NCBI GenBank assembly: GCA_030607765.1 | Contig: JAUWJJ010000112.1 | Coordinates: 1-5,146, forward strand | From: Candidatus Aerophobota bacterium | GTDB lineage: Bacteria; Aerophobota; Aerophobia; Aerophobales; B3-G15 | DNA length: 5,146 nt | Direction: 5' to 3' | Part shown: positions 1 to 5,145 of the stretch, piece after piece | How positions within the stretch are numbered: the stretch's first letter is position 1 | How the letters are laid out: every line of letters begins with the position of its first letter | Notes under the pieces: generated by a model | Database searches by the model: none | The model's input: only the letters and a program-made list of their open reading frames with translations | Told to the model about the DNA's origin: nothing | Program-made: the position numbers and the translations under genes

Positions 1-744
1 AACATACTTATGAACATCGATTCAATTCCGGGAACAAAAAAATCTATCATATCTCTTATCGACGTCACCAAGCGTAAGCAATTGGAGGAAGAACTTAAAC
101 AAAGTTTTAAGAAACTGCGAAAAACTTTCCAGGAAATAGTTCACGCCCTGGCATCAGCAATTGAAATGAAGGACCCTTATATGGCAGGTCATCAGCAACG
201 GGTGACTAATCTTGCTTGTGCCATAGCCATAGAGATAGGCCTTCCAAAGGAACAAATTGATGGTATCCGTACGAGTGGGCTTATTCACGATATTGGCAAG
301 ATAGCTATACCTTCAGAGATCCTCAGCAAGCCTGGTCGGATAAACGATGACGAATTCAATATCATAAAGAACCATCCTCGGATCGGCTATAACATATTGA
401 AGATAATAGAATTTCCCTGGCCGATTGCCCAAATCGTACTTCAACATCATGAAAAAATGGATGGTTCTGGATATCCTCAAGGTCTATCGGGTGATAAAAT
501 TCTTCTGGAGGCAAGGATTTTAGCCGTGGCCGATACTATCGAGGCTATGAACTTTCGCAGGCCCTACCGGGAGTCTCTCGGAATAGATAAGGCACTGGAG
601 GAGATCTCAAAGAATAAAGGTATATTGTATGACCCTCAAGTAGTTGATGCCTGTATGAAACTCTTCGTCAAGGAAGGGTTTAAGTTCGAGGAAAAAATAA
701 AGACACCAAATTTTTCAAAACATTTATTTAATTCGGTTTTTTAA
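1..744 (+). CDS. HD-GYP domain signalling protein, C-terminal part (cut by window edge)
   Basis: The frame is open to base 1 and the ATG at 10 lies inside a domain, so the true start is upstream. Numbering from that ATG, residues ~12-30 (ISLIDVTKRKQLEEEL) look like the end of a PAS/PAC domain with the usual following coiled coil to ~45. Residues ~45-225 form an HD-GYP domain: H61, the HD pair H93-D94 in LIHDIGKIAIP, H122, the HHE..DG.GYP signature at 146-156, and D175 in VADTIEAM followed by RPYR. All expected metal-ligand positions seem present. Family knowledge: HD-GYP proteins are phosphodiesterases that hydrolyse cyclic di-GMP (some act on cGAMP), and the PAS domain senses a signal. The RPYRESLGIDKALEEI tail is typical of PAS-HD-GYP proteins. 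About 17 residues after the domain have no recognisable role. It ends with TAA at 742-744 and no strong terminator follows; a 6-bp hairpin (770-775 with 784-789) lacks a T tract. Confidence 0.93.
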   Translation, partial: NILMNIDSIPGTKKSIISLIDVTKRKQLEEELKQSFKKLRKTFQEIVHALASAIEMKDPYMAGHQQRVTNLACAIAIEIGLPKEQIDGIRTSGLIHDIGKIAIPSEILSKPGRINDDEFNIIKNHPRIGYNILKIIEFPWPIAQIVLQHHEKMDGSGYPQGLSGDKILLEARILAVADTIEAMNFRRPYRESLGIDKALEEISKNKGILYDPQVVDACMKLFVKEGFKFEEKIKTPNFSKHLFNSVF

Positions 745-751
745 CCTAAGT

Positions 752-781
752 TTGACAGTTAACAACGTTATCCTTTATTAA
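752..781 (+). promoter_or_regulatory. Candidate sigma70 promoter (distal) for the amidohydrolase gene
   Basis: A perfect TTGACA (752-757) is followed after 18 bases by TATTAA (776-781), a four-of-six match to the -10 box. It lies just after the HD-GYP stop codon and about 215 bases before the next start. The -10 box sits inside the loop of a small hairpin (arms 770-775 and 784-789). The surroundings are AT-rich, so chance matches are likely. Confidence 0.35.
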
Positions 782-856
782 ATAAGGATTTCATTTATAT
801 AGGTCGTTCAACTCCACAGTCTATCTCACCACATCCTGATAGAGAACTATTTTCAC

Positions 857-885
857 TTGACTTTTTTGTATAGATAGAATATTAA
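857..885 (+). promoter_or_regulatory. Candidate sigma70 promoter (proximal) for the amidohydrolase gene
   Basis: TTGACT (857-862) and TATTAA (880-885) are separated by 17 bases, the optimal spacing. The predicted transcript would start near 892 and have a leader of about 100 bases that includes the palindrome at 942-956. TAGAAT at 875-880 is an alternative -10 box but is only 12 bases from the -35. This candidate is closer to the gene than the one at 752-781; both share the -10 sequence TATTAA. Confidence 0.4.
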
Positions 886-941
886 TTAAACAAGTAAACT
901 TACTGATAAACCACTGAAATTAAACAGAACATATTTATGCT

Positions 942-956
942 ATACGGATTCCGTAT
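942..956 (+). promoter_or_regulatory. 15-bp perfect palindrome, possible operator or leader hairpin
   Basis: ATACGGA (942-948) and TCCGTAT (950-956) are exact reverse complements around a single base. A wider, bulged dyad continues outward to AACATA (928-933) and TATGTT (961-966), so almost 40 bases can fold back. It lies about 30 bases before the ribosome binding site of the amidohydrolase gene and downstream of both promoter candidates. A one-base loop is poor for an RNA hairpin, so a site for a dimeric repressor is a reasonable reading. No specific regulator is recognised. Confidence 0.45.
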
Positions 957-995
957 GCTATATGTTAGATTTCTTAAAACAAGTGGAGGTTAAAT

Positions 996-2063
996 ATGAA
1001 TAAAATACGCAAGATAACAATTTCGATAGCCATGACACTGATTTTAGTGCTGATTTTAAACATATTTAGCACGGGAGCAGCGAATACCGATAATAATTCT
1101 GCCATCTCGGATCAAACAGCTTTGATACAATATCGCATCAATGACGTCCATTTACATTATGTAGATTTTCTCCAAAATACTGATGGGATTGAATCGCTTC
1201 TCAAGGTGATGGATCATGCTGGTGTCGACCATGCAATGCTCAATGGCTTACCCCTGGTCAAGAAATGGAATGCCGTCGATCCCCGCAGGCCTTTTTACTA
1301 TCTCGGCGATGATTCACGAACGTATTGGTACAGTGCGACCGATGTTCTGGTAGCCCGAGCGGTAAAGAATCTGCCTGAAAAAGACCGGAGAAGGTTTCAT
1401 CCCTTTATCTGTGACTTCAACCCTACAGATAGAAATGCTATCGATCATGTGAGGCGAATGTTCGAATGGTATCCCGACTTCTGGGAAGGAATAGGAGAAA
1501 TTCTTACCCGGCATGATGACCTGACGGCACTAACTTATGGAGAGCAGGCCCGTGCAAATCATATCGCTTTAGATCCTGTTTACATTTTCGCTGTCGAACA
1601 TGATCTTCCGGTTTGTATCCACAGTGACATTAGCTCAGTATGGATTCAAGAACCTCTGTATCTGCATGAGATAGAAGAAGCTGTCAAGAATCATCCCAAG
1701 ACACGCTTTAACTGGGCTCATGCGGGAATCAGTCGCCGCATTGTAGTACCCACCCTCGTACAAGAACTCCGGCGTATGCTCAAAACTTATCCTAATCTCT
1801 GGATTGATCTTTCTTGGGTGGTGTATCCTATGAATGTAGCCCCCAATGGGATTCCGAATGAAAAATGGGTGGCCTTAGTAGAGGAATTTCCTGACAGGTT
1901 TATGCTCGGTACAGATAAAATCGGGCATTATCAAGACTATGATAAGGCCATCAGTCAATACTATGTTTTTCTCGATGCACTCTCTCCAAAGACGGCCCGG
2001 CTTGTAGCTAGAGAAAATTTTTTGAGGTTCTTACCGCGTCGAGTTCGTGAGAAGATTAATTGA
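996..2063 (+). CDS. Exported amidohydrolase (Amidohydro_2 family) metal-dependent hydrolase
   Basis: 355 residues. The start is supported by GGAGG (985-989) six bases upstream. Residues 1-29 form a signal peptide: K3/R5/K6, a hydrophobic core at ~7-24, and a small-residue end STGAA with likely cleavage near A28-A29. The mature part is a TIM-barrel of the amidohydrolase superfamily: D50-x-H52-x-H54 (the N-terminal metal HxH), E168 in GIGEI, H209 in CIHSD, H242 in NWAHAG, D307 in LGTDKIG, and the usual C-terminal strand and helix ENFLRFLP (340-347). These are the metal and catalytic positions of PF04909 enzymes, which hydrolyse or decarboxylate small organic acids, lactones or amides. The substrate cannot be read from sequence. 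Most relatives are cytoplasmic, so export to the periplasm or outside is the notable point. No partner enzyme sits next to it; a sugar-permease remnant follows. A lipobox cysteine is absent, so it is not an obvious lipoprotein. Confidence 0.88.
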   Translation: MNKIRKITISIAMTLILVLILNIFSTGAANTDNNSAISDQTALIQYRINDVHLHYVDFLQNTDGIESLLKVMDHAGVDHAMLNGLPLVKKWNAVDPRRPFYYLGDDSRTYWYSATDVLVARAVKNLPEKDRRRFHPFICDFNPTDRNAIDHVRRMFEWYPDFWEGIGEILTRHDDLTALTYGEQARANHIALDPVYIFAVEHDLPVCIHSDISSVWIQEPLYLHEIEEAVKNHPKTRFNWAHAGISRRIVVPTLVQELRRMLKTYPNLWIDLSWVVYPMNVAPNGIPNEKWVALVEEFPDRFMLGTDKIGHYQDYDKAISQYYVFLDALSPKTARLVARENFLRFLPRRVREKIN

Positions 2064-2099
2064 GGATTATTCAGAAAAAAGTCTAACTCAGCACTGAAG

Positions 2100-2273
2100 A
2101 TGACTATATCGTGGGAATCCATTGGCATCATCAATTGGATTCATGAAAACCCCATACAGTGGCACTTGTTCAGCGCGAGTATCACGATTATTCTCCTACC
2201 TTTATTGGTTTATGTTTTCTTGTTCCAACACCATATCATCGGAGGTGTATCAGAAGGGGAATTTAAGGGCTAA
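2100..2273 (+). pseudogene. Remnant of a MalG-type carbohydrate ABC transporter permease (C-terminus only)
   Basis: This frame encodes 57 residues from the ATG at 2100 to TAA at 2271-2273. The stretch QWHLFSASITIILLP (20-34), then a last membrane helix (LLVYVFLFQHHIIGG) and the ending SEGEFKG match the C-terminal pattern of MalG-type permeases: W-x-L-x-x-A-s, P-hydrophobic helix, Q-R-Y-hydrophobic-x-G, then a G-A-V-K-G-like end. About 220 upstream residues, including the EAA loop that contacts the ATPase, are missing. The same frame is closed at 2061-2063 by the amidohydrolase stop codon, so nothing of the permease survives upstream. The ribosome binding site before 2100 is poor. The reading is a deletion or rearrangement scar. 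The alternative, an expressed one-helix small membrane protein, is less likely. Family assignment is by pattern recognition, not by a search. Confidence 0.6.
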
Positions 2274-2277
2274 GTGT

Positions 2278-2343
2278 ATGAGTAATCAAATAGTTCGCCC
2301 GCATCAAAGAAAAGGAAACGCGATTAGGCCCTGGCCTTTGTGA
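2278..2343 (+). pseudogene. 21-codon stub, possibly the broken start of a gene that followed the permease
   Basis: An ATG at 2278 lies four bases after the permease-remnant stop, a typical spacing for the next gene of an operon, and purine-rich AAGGG (2265-2269) precedes it at a workable distance. The frame gives 21 residues beginning MSNQIVRPHQ and ending RPWPL before TGA at 2341-2343. I do not recognise the family. It may be the first residues of a lost downstream gene, a functional leader peptide, or chance. Confidence 0.22.
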
Positions 2344-2364
2344 GGCATCATTCTTTATAAATAA

Positions 2365-2418
2365 GGAACGTTTCCATAACTTATAAAGGTTATGATAGCC
2401 GATTTCCCGTAAGGAAAC
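2365..2418 (+). other. Hairpin-rich segment upstream of comEC
   Basis: Two neighbouring hairpins can form. CATAAC (2375-2380) pairs with GTTATG (2389-2394), extended by two inner pairs (one G-U) to an 8-bp stem with a 4-base loop. TTTCC (2403-2407) pairs with GGAAA (2413-2417) around a 5-base loop. An alternative long-range pairing, GTTTCC (2370-2375) with GGAAAC (2413-2418), competes with both. No T tract follows, so it is not a standard terminator. It does not match a riboswitch class I know. The rest of 2419-2521 has no recognised gene or signal. Confidence 0.3.
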
Positions 2419-2521
2419 TTAACCGAAGAGCTGTGTTTAAAAAAAGAAAACTCCACCAGGTTCCTCAACCAAGAAATGCTGGGAGAGGCTCTGGAAAAAT
2501 CTTTCCAAGATTTTATGGAAA

Positions 2522-4051
2522 ATGAAAAAGCCCATTCTTTGTTTTATCTCCTCCTTTATAGGAGGTATCCTTTTGGGAAGATACCTATCTTTTTCCATCC
2601 TTCCCCTTTATCTTGGTATCCTTGCCTTTTTCAGCTTAGGCCTTTTCTTTTATTTAAAAAAAGAAGAAAAAACAACAGCTTACCTTTTGCTTTTCCTTAC
2701 CTTTTTTATAGGAATTATCTATTTTTACATCCACTATTATCCCTTTCCCTCTCATATTATTAATTTTGCCCCTACTTCCAAAGCGGTACACCTAACAGGT
2801 AAAGTGATAAATCGACCTGAGTTAAAGGGAGGAAAAAGAGTTACTTTTATAGTAGAGGCTGAAAAGATAGAATTTGAGGAGGAGAAGGGTGGGGGACAGC
2901 GAAAAGAAATCGAGGAAATTAGCGGTAAAGTATGGGTAAATAGTTATTTTCCCTATAAAAATTATGATTATGGTGATAGGATTAAGATTAAAGGCAAGTT
3001 AAGAATACCTCGGGGAGCAGGGAAAAAAGGAGAATTTGACTGGCAGAGGTACCTATCCTATCGGGGGGTATGGGTTGAGGTTAATACAGGGAAGGTAGAG
3101 TTTATAGAAAAAGGGAGGGGCAATCCTATCTTTAGTTTAGCTTACAAATCAGGGGACTGGGTAAGGGAATCGATAGATAAAACACTTTCCCATCTACACC
3201 GCTCTATTTTAAAAGGGATTCTCTTGGGGGATAAGGAATCTTTACCCCCGGATATCTTAGATTCCTCTAGAGAAACTGGTACTGCCCACGTTCTTGTGGT
3301 AAGTGGTTTGAATGTAGGGCTTGTTCTTTTTATTATCTTTCTTTTATTCCGAACAGCAGGACTTTCTTCAAAACTTACCTCTTTTCTTGCCCTTCCTCTT
3401 TTATGGTACTATGCTCTTCTTACCGGATTTCGTCCTCCGGTAGTGAGGGCGACTTTTATGGCTACTACAGGTTTGGTATGTTTTTTAGTGGATAGACAAA
3501 CCTCTCCTCTAATTATTCTTAGCTTAGCGGCTTTACTTATTCTCATCATTAACCCTTTAAATCTTTTTACAGTTAGCTTTCAGCTTTCTTTTGTTGCTGT
3601 GGGAGGGATAGTTTATCTTACTCCTTATATTATGGATAAATTAAAAAAACTCCCCTCTTTTTTAAAAGGTCCCCTATCGATTTCCTCAGCAGCTCAGCTC
3701 TCCCTTCTTCCTCTTTTAGCTTTTTATTTTCATCAGCTTCCCTTGATCGGAATTGTAACTAATCTTTTAATTGTTCCCTTAATTACAGTTATTCTTGCTC
3801 TGGGTTTTTTATCTTGTTTTCTGGGAATTGTGAGCTTAAAAGCATCTCAAATAATAGCTAACACTAACTGGCTAACAATAGAGGCTCTGTTAGGAGTGGT
3901 TAATTTTTTCTCTTTTCCTCACTCTAAGATGCTATCTTTGATAGCCTGTCCCAGGATAAGCTCATTTCCTTTCTATATTCTTTTAATATACTATACAGCT
4001 TTAATCCTTTTACCCTGTAAGATGTTTTTTATTTCACAGGATAAATCTTAA
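2522..4051 (+). CDS. comEC: ComEC/Rec2-family DNA uptake channel, without the metallo-beta-lactamase domain
   Basis: 509 residues, integral membrane. The N-terminus MKKPILCFISSFIGGILLGRYL is the usual ComEC opening, which supports the start although the ribosome binding site is weak (only GGA three bases before ATG) and no earlier in-frame ATG, GTG or TTG is available. Order: membrane segments at ~4-20, 26-45 and 53-71; a soluble beta-rich DUF4131/OB-like domain at ~85-205; then the Competence domain (~220-500) with many helices. Diagnostic motifs are G253-TAHVLVVSGLNVG-266, GFRPPVVRA with R309, and FQLSF at 353-357. In the family, ComEC forms the inner-membrane channel that passes single-stranded DNA into the cytoplasm during transformation. 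Full-length proteins (roughly 700-800 residues) carry a C-terminal metallo-beta-lactamase domain. Here the frame stops at 4049-4051 and no such domain follows. The common SGLHVG motif has N264 where histidine is usual. Standalone channel proteins exist, so it may be functional. No other competence gene is adjacent. Confidence 0.9.
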   Translation: MKKPILCFISSFIGGILLGRYLSFSILPLYLGILAFFSLGLFFYLKKEEKTTAYLLLFLTFFIGIIYFYIHYYPFPSHIINFAPTSKAVHLTGKVINRPELKGGKRVTFIVEAEKIEFEEEKGGGQRKEIEEISGKVWVNSYFPYKNYDYGDRIKIKGKLRIPRGAGKKGEFDWQRYLSYRGVWVEVNTGKVEFIEKGRGNPIFSLAYKSGDWVRESIDKTLSHLHRSILKGILLGDKESLPPDILDSSRETGTAHVLVVSGLNVGLVLFIIFLLFRTAGLSSKLTSFLALPLLWYYALLTGFRPPVVRATFMATTGLVCFLVDRQTSPLIILSLAALLILIINPLNLFTVSFQLSFVAVGGIVYLTPYIMDKLKKLPSFLKGPLSISSAAQLSLLPLLAFYFHQLPLIGIVTNLLIVPLITVILALGFLSCFLGIVSLKASQIIANTNWLTIEALLGVVNFFSFPHSKMLSLIACPRISSFPFYILLIYYTALILLPCKMFFISQDKS

Positions 4052-4063
4052 ATCAAACCTCGT

Positions 4064-4106
4064 TAGATAGAGAAGCTTATCTACCAGGGTAAAAAAATAA
4101 TCCTGG
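4064..4106 (+). other. Two adjacent hairpins after comEC, weak terminator candidate
   Basis: TAGATA (4064-4069) pairs with TATCTA (4078-4083) around 8 bases. Directly next, CCAGG (4084-4088) pairs with CCTGG (4102-4106) around an A-rich 13-base loop. They start about 13 bases after the comEC stop. There is no downstream T tract on the plus strand, so termination, if any, is not of the standard Rho-independent type. The bases from 4107 to 4194 show nothing recognisable. Confidence 0.25.
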
Positions 4107-4194
4107 GAGTAAAAAATGGATATCTGGAGGATAAAAGAAAAGTAAAATACCATCCACTTCATCTGGCAAACAGTTAAACAAATTTTAAAAGTAT

Positions 4195-4223
4195 TTGACA
4201 TCAAATTTTTTCTATGCTATAAG
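4195..4223 (+). promoter_or_regulatory. Strong sigma70 promoter with extended -10, likely for the PPC/DUF296 gene
   Basis: The -35 box TTGACA (4195-4200) is perfect. After exactly 17 bases comes TATAAG (4218-4223), five of six matches. TG at 4215-4216, one base before the -10 box, adds the extended -10 element. This is the best promoter in the window. Transcription would begin near 4230. The first downstream gene starts at 4538, so the leader would be about 300 bases and would contain the whole inverted-repeat element at 4265-4447. An untranslated small RNA ending at or after the element is an alternative product. Confidence 0.65.
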
Positions 4224-4264
4224 TTTCTTAAATGATTAAAGAGGCATATTTAGATTGATTTTTT

Positions 4265-4447
4265 GTAATAGTTCAGCCACTAAGTCACCAAGGCACAAAG
4301 AAATGATATGTAGAAGAGGCAAAAGGCTAAGGGTTAATGTGTAAAAGCGTAGATGCGTTTTACTTCTTCACGCATTCACTCATGAACGCATCAACACATT
4401 CACGCATTCATCTTGGTGTCTTCGTGTCTTGGTGGCTGAATAGTAAC
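4265..4447. mobile_element. MITE-like inverted-repeat element, 183 bp, flanked by 8-bp direct repeats
   Basis: The left arm (4272-4301) and the reverse complement of the right arm (4411-4440) agree at 25 of 30 positions, both starting TTCAGCCAC. The similarity goes on outward with small gaps to GTAA (4265-4268) and, on the other strand, GTTA (4444-4447). Directly outside both ends lies GATTTTTT (4257-4264 and 4448-4455), which fits a target-site duplication, though it is AT-rich. No transposase is encoded, so movement would need one supplied in trans. An inner hairpin (GTAAAA 4341-4346 with TTTTAC 4358-4363) is present. Arms of the CACNAAGN type are, from memory, scattered in intergenic regions of several bacterial phyla; I could not confirm this here. 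The T tract at 4450-4456 begins only a few bases after the right arm, so on the plus strand the fold could also weaken or stop transcription. Confidence 0.62.
4363..4410 (-). repeat. Six degenerate 8-bp tandem units (consensus TGAATGCG on the minus strand)
   Basis: Read on the minus strand from 4410 to 4363, the sequence divides without gaps into six octamers resembling TGAATGCG. The units at 4403-4410 and 4371-4378 match it exactly, 4395-4402 differs at one position, 4387-4394 at one, 4379-4386 at three, and 4363-4370 at three. On the plus strand this shows as the direct repeat CACGCATTCA at 4369-4378 and 4401-4410, exactly 32 bases apart (four units). The array continues in register from the octamers of the right arm of the inverted-repeat element. 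Confidence 0.6.
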
Positions 4448-4537
4448 GATTTTTTTAAACAAGAAGGCAGCGCAATTAAGAAAAGACAATCTTAGTTGGG
4501 TAATTAGCTTAATACTTTATATTGTAGGAAGAATAAA

Positions 4538-4978
4538 ATGAAATATAGCGAAGGAAGTGTTGGAAGAATGTTCGTGGTAAGATTGGAGGATAAAGATAAG
4601 TTACCTGAAGCATTAGAAAAGTTCGCCAAAGAAAATAGTTTATTACGTGGTATGTGTATCTTTGTAGGAGGAATTAGGGGGGGAAAAATTGTTGTCGGGC
4701 CAAAAGATGGTGAAGCAACACCAGTAATACCTCTAACCTTTACTTTCCAGGGGGTTCATGAGATTTCTGCAGTAGGTACTATCTTTCCCGATAGCCATGG
4801 ACAGCCTCGAGTGCATATGCATGCCGCACTTGGCCGAGAGGGGAAGGCCAGGGTAGGATGCATAAGAACTGGCATTGAAGTTTGGAAGATTGGGGAAATT
4901 ATAGTGCTTGAGATCATAGATAACGCAGCTCAACGCAAAGAGGATTCGAAAACAGGATTCACAATGTTAGAGCCATAA
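4538..4978 (+). CDS. PPC/DUF296 domain protein (PCC-like)
   Basis: 146 residues, the usual size for a bacterial or archaeal single-domain member. The start is supported by AGGAAG (4526-4531) six bases before ATG. The whole protein is one PPC/DUF296 domain (PF03479): an opening GRMFVVRLEDKDKLPEAL (9-26), the GGIRGGK turn (44-50), GTIFPDSHGQPRVHMHAALG (80-99) with the conserved H93-x-H95 pair, GCIRTG (107-112), EVWKIGEIIVLEI (114-126) and a final TGFTMLEP. In plants this domain accompanies AT-hooks and mediates multimerisation. Bacterial and archaeal standalone forms make trimers, and the histidines are thought to bind a metal; their cellular role is unclear. No AT-hook, signal peptide or membrane segment is seen, so it should be cytoplasmic. 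It is probably expressed from the promoter at 4195-4223, with a long leader. The call of the domain is firm; the function is open. Confidence 0.9.
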   Translation: MKYSEGSVGRMFVVRLEDKDKLPEALEKFAKENSLLRGMCIFVGGIRGGKIVVGPKDGEATPVIPLTFTFQGVHEISAVGTIFPDSHGQPRVHMHAALGREGKARVGCIRTGIEVWKIGEIIVLEIIDNAAQRKEDSKTGFTMLEP

Positions 4979-4982
4979 AGAT

Positions 4983-5019
4983 GAATGGCCAATTAGTATG
5001 ATAAAATAAATGGCTATTC
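4983..5019 (+). terminator. 3' hairpin after the PPC/DUF296 gene, possible terminator
   Basis: GAATGGCCA (4983-4991) pairs with TGGCTATTC (5011-5019) over nine base pairs with one G-U pair, starting four bases after the stop codon. The loop is 19 AT-rich bases. No T tract follows directly (the next T run is at 5054-5058), so it may be a weak terminator or a 3'-end stabiliser. Confidence 0.35.
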
Positions 5020-5104
5020 CAAGATATAGAGAAAAAAATTTGTAATAGGTAAGTTTTTCTAAAAAATGGAGAGATTGCTCATTTGTCATTGTGAGCTGTA
5101 GCTT

Positions 5105-5145
5105 GCCGATTTATCGGCGCATTAAATTCGCCCAATGAATTGGGC
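5105..5145. repeat. Chain of overlapping palindromes at the right edge, probably a partial intergenic repeat
   Basis: Three dyads follow one another. GCCGAT (5105-5110) pairs with ATCGGC (5113-5118); GGCG plus ATT (5116-5119, 5121-5123) pairs with AAT plus CGCC (5125-5127, 5129-5132); GCCCAAT (5130-5136) pairs with ATTGGGC (5139-5145). The middle dyad shares bases with both outer ones, so the structures exclude each other. A further arm pair, GCTCA (5077-5081) with TGAGC (5092-5096), lies just before. The array is cut by the window end. It resembles REP- or MITE-type intergenic repeats; no gene is encoded in it. Confidence 0.5.

Noticed and set aside
770..789. Rho-independent terminator for the HD-GYP gene
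   Set aside because: The stem is only six AT-rich pairs, no T tract follows, and it overlaps a promoter candidate.
820..843. Hairpin TCTATC (820-825) with GATAGA (838-843)
   Set aside because: Six AT-rich pairs with a 12-base loop are expected by chance in this intergenic region.
1314..1514. Minus-strand open frame of 66 codons inside the amidohydrolase gene
   Set aside because: It lies wholly within a gene with clear family motifs on the plus strand, has no ribosome binding site of note and resembles no family; it is a shadow.
2122..2343. 73-codon plus-strand frame overlapping the permease remnant
   Set aside because: Most of it is another frame of the permease remnant, which has the convincing protein pattern. 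Only its last 21 codons, from the ATG at 2278, are kept as a low-confidence stub.
2476..2763. 95-codon plus-strand frame overlapping the start of comEC
   Set aside because: Its second half is an out-of-frame reading of comEC. The part before 2522 looks mildly protein-like but has no recognisable homology or good start.
4272..4440. CRISPR array
   Set aside because: The repeated units are 8 bp, contiguous and inverted between the two ends, with no spacers and no cas genes.
4496..4523. Promoter TTGGGT / TATATT just before the PPC gene
   Set aside because: The -35 box matches only three of six bases, and the start point would leave under 10 bases before ATG, cutting off the ribosome binding site.
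4052..4537. Separate metallo-beta-lactamase gene completing ComEC
   Set aside because: No frame carries an HxHxDH motif or a long open stretch, and the region is occupied by the promoter and the inverted-repeat element.
4733..4933. Minus-strand open frame of 66 codons inside the PPC/DUF296 gene
   Set aside because: It overlaps the conserved core of the plus-strand gene and has no recognisable protein features.
5041..5048. TGTAATAG repeated from the left end of the element (4264-4271)
   Set aside because: Eight shared AT-rich bases without the following TTCAGCC; most likely coincidence.
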